Assembly: GCA_021323555.1 (NCBI GenBank)
Contig: JAJONP010000140.1
Location: 1-5,643 of the forward strand
From: Gammaproteobacteria bacterium
GTDB taxonomy: Bacteria; Pseudomonadota; Gammaproteobacteria; DSM-16500
Reading direction: 5' to 3'
Length of the DNA stretch: 5,643 bases
Both the position numbers and the translations under genes were made by a program. Positions within the stretch are counted from its first letter, which is position 1. Every line of letters starts with the position of its first letter. Below the pieces are notes generated by a model, which made no database searches, was not told where the DNA came from, and saw nothing but the letters and a program-made list of their open reading frames with translations. Below are positions 5,571-5,643 of this stretch, piece after piece.

Positions 5571-5605
5571 GACTAGGCAAACGCCGATGAGTGTAACGAG
5601 TCAGG
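5568..5605. repeat. Inverted repeat overlapping the ardA leader hairpin
   Basis: CCTGACT (5568-5574) pairs with AGTCAGG (5599-5605) over 7 bp, with a small GGC/GCC hairpin inside (5576-5585). It shares CCT (5568-5570) with the adjacent hairpin, so both cannot be complete at once. The remaining bases to 5643 show no ORF or clear promoter. Confidence 0.45.
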
Positions 5606-5643
5606 TGGGGTGAGAGCAGTCAAGGACAACCGATGCCGAGGGT

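Noticed and set aside
5584..5635. CCGATG direct repeat at 5584-5589 and 5630-5635
   Set aside because: Six bases over 46 nt is expected by chance.
1..5643. CRISPR array, tRNA or rRNA
   Set aside because: No regularly spaced repeats, cloverleaf or rRNA-like sequence was seen on either strand.

Overview
The window reads as an accessory region, plasmid or integrated mobile DNA, from a gammaproteobacterium of the Legionellales (Legionella, Rickettsiella or Coxiella-like). The assignment rests on the first gene: a coiled coil followed by a compact core (residues about 79-142) of a type I associate with large paralogous families in these intracellular bacteria. It is inferred from recognition, not from a search.

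Layout. (1) Positions 3-980 (+) hold the C-terminal part of that coiled-coil, effector-like protein, probably cut by the window edge. (2) Positions about 1051-3219 (+) are a near-complete group II intron of the chloroplast-like (CL) type. Its 5' ribozyme domains are followed by a reverse transcriptase/maturase ORF (1582-3123), domain V (3145-3178) and domain VI with a branch-point adenosine (3213). (3) Positions 3211-4351 (-) are a second, unrelated reverse transcriptase gene that is broken. It carries a 2-nt frameshift at the catalytic Asp of the first polymerase motif, and the group II intron is inserted antisense a few codons before its original stop. Removing the intron restores a tail-to-tail arrangement, with the effector-like gene (+) and the RT gene (-) separated by about 49 bp that contain a large hairpin. 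(4) Positions 4352-4636 are AT-rich intergenic DNA with two long imperfect inverted-repeat structures. (5) Positions 4637-4864 (+) encode a 75-residue protein with two predicted membrane segments. (6) Two strong terminator hairpins (about 4934-4959 and 4976-4998) separate it from (7) the convergent ardA gene (5028-5525, -), an acidic DNA-mimic antirestriction protein typical of conjugative plasmids and ICEs. (8) Positions 5526-5643 hold the ardA leader, with overlapping inverted repeats.

The genes do not form one pathway. The picture is of nested mobile DNA: a retroelement (group II intron) inside a dead or dying retroelement-like RT gene, beside an ardA gene that points to conjugative transfer and a host-interaction gene. 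The least explained parts are the identity of the broken RT, the structured AT-rich DNA just upstream of it, and the folded leader of ardA.
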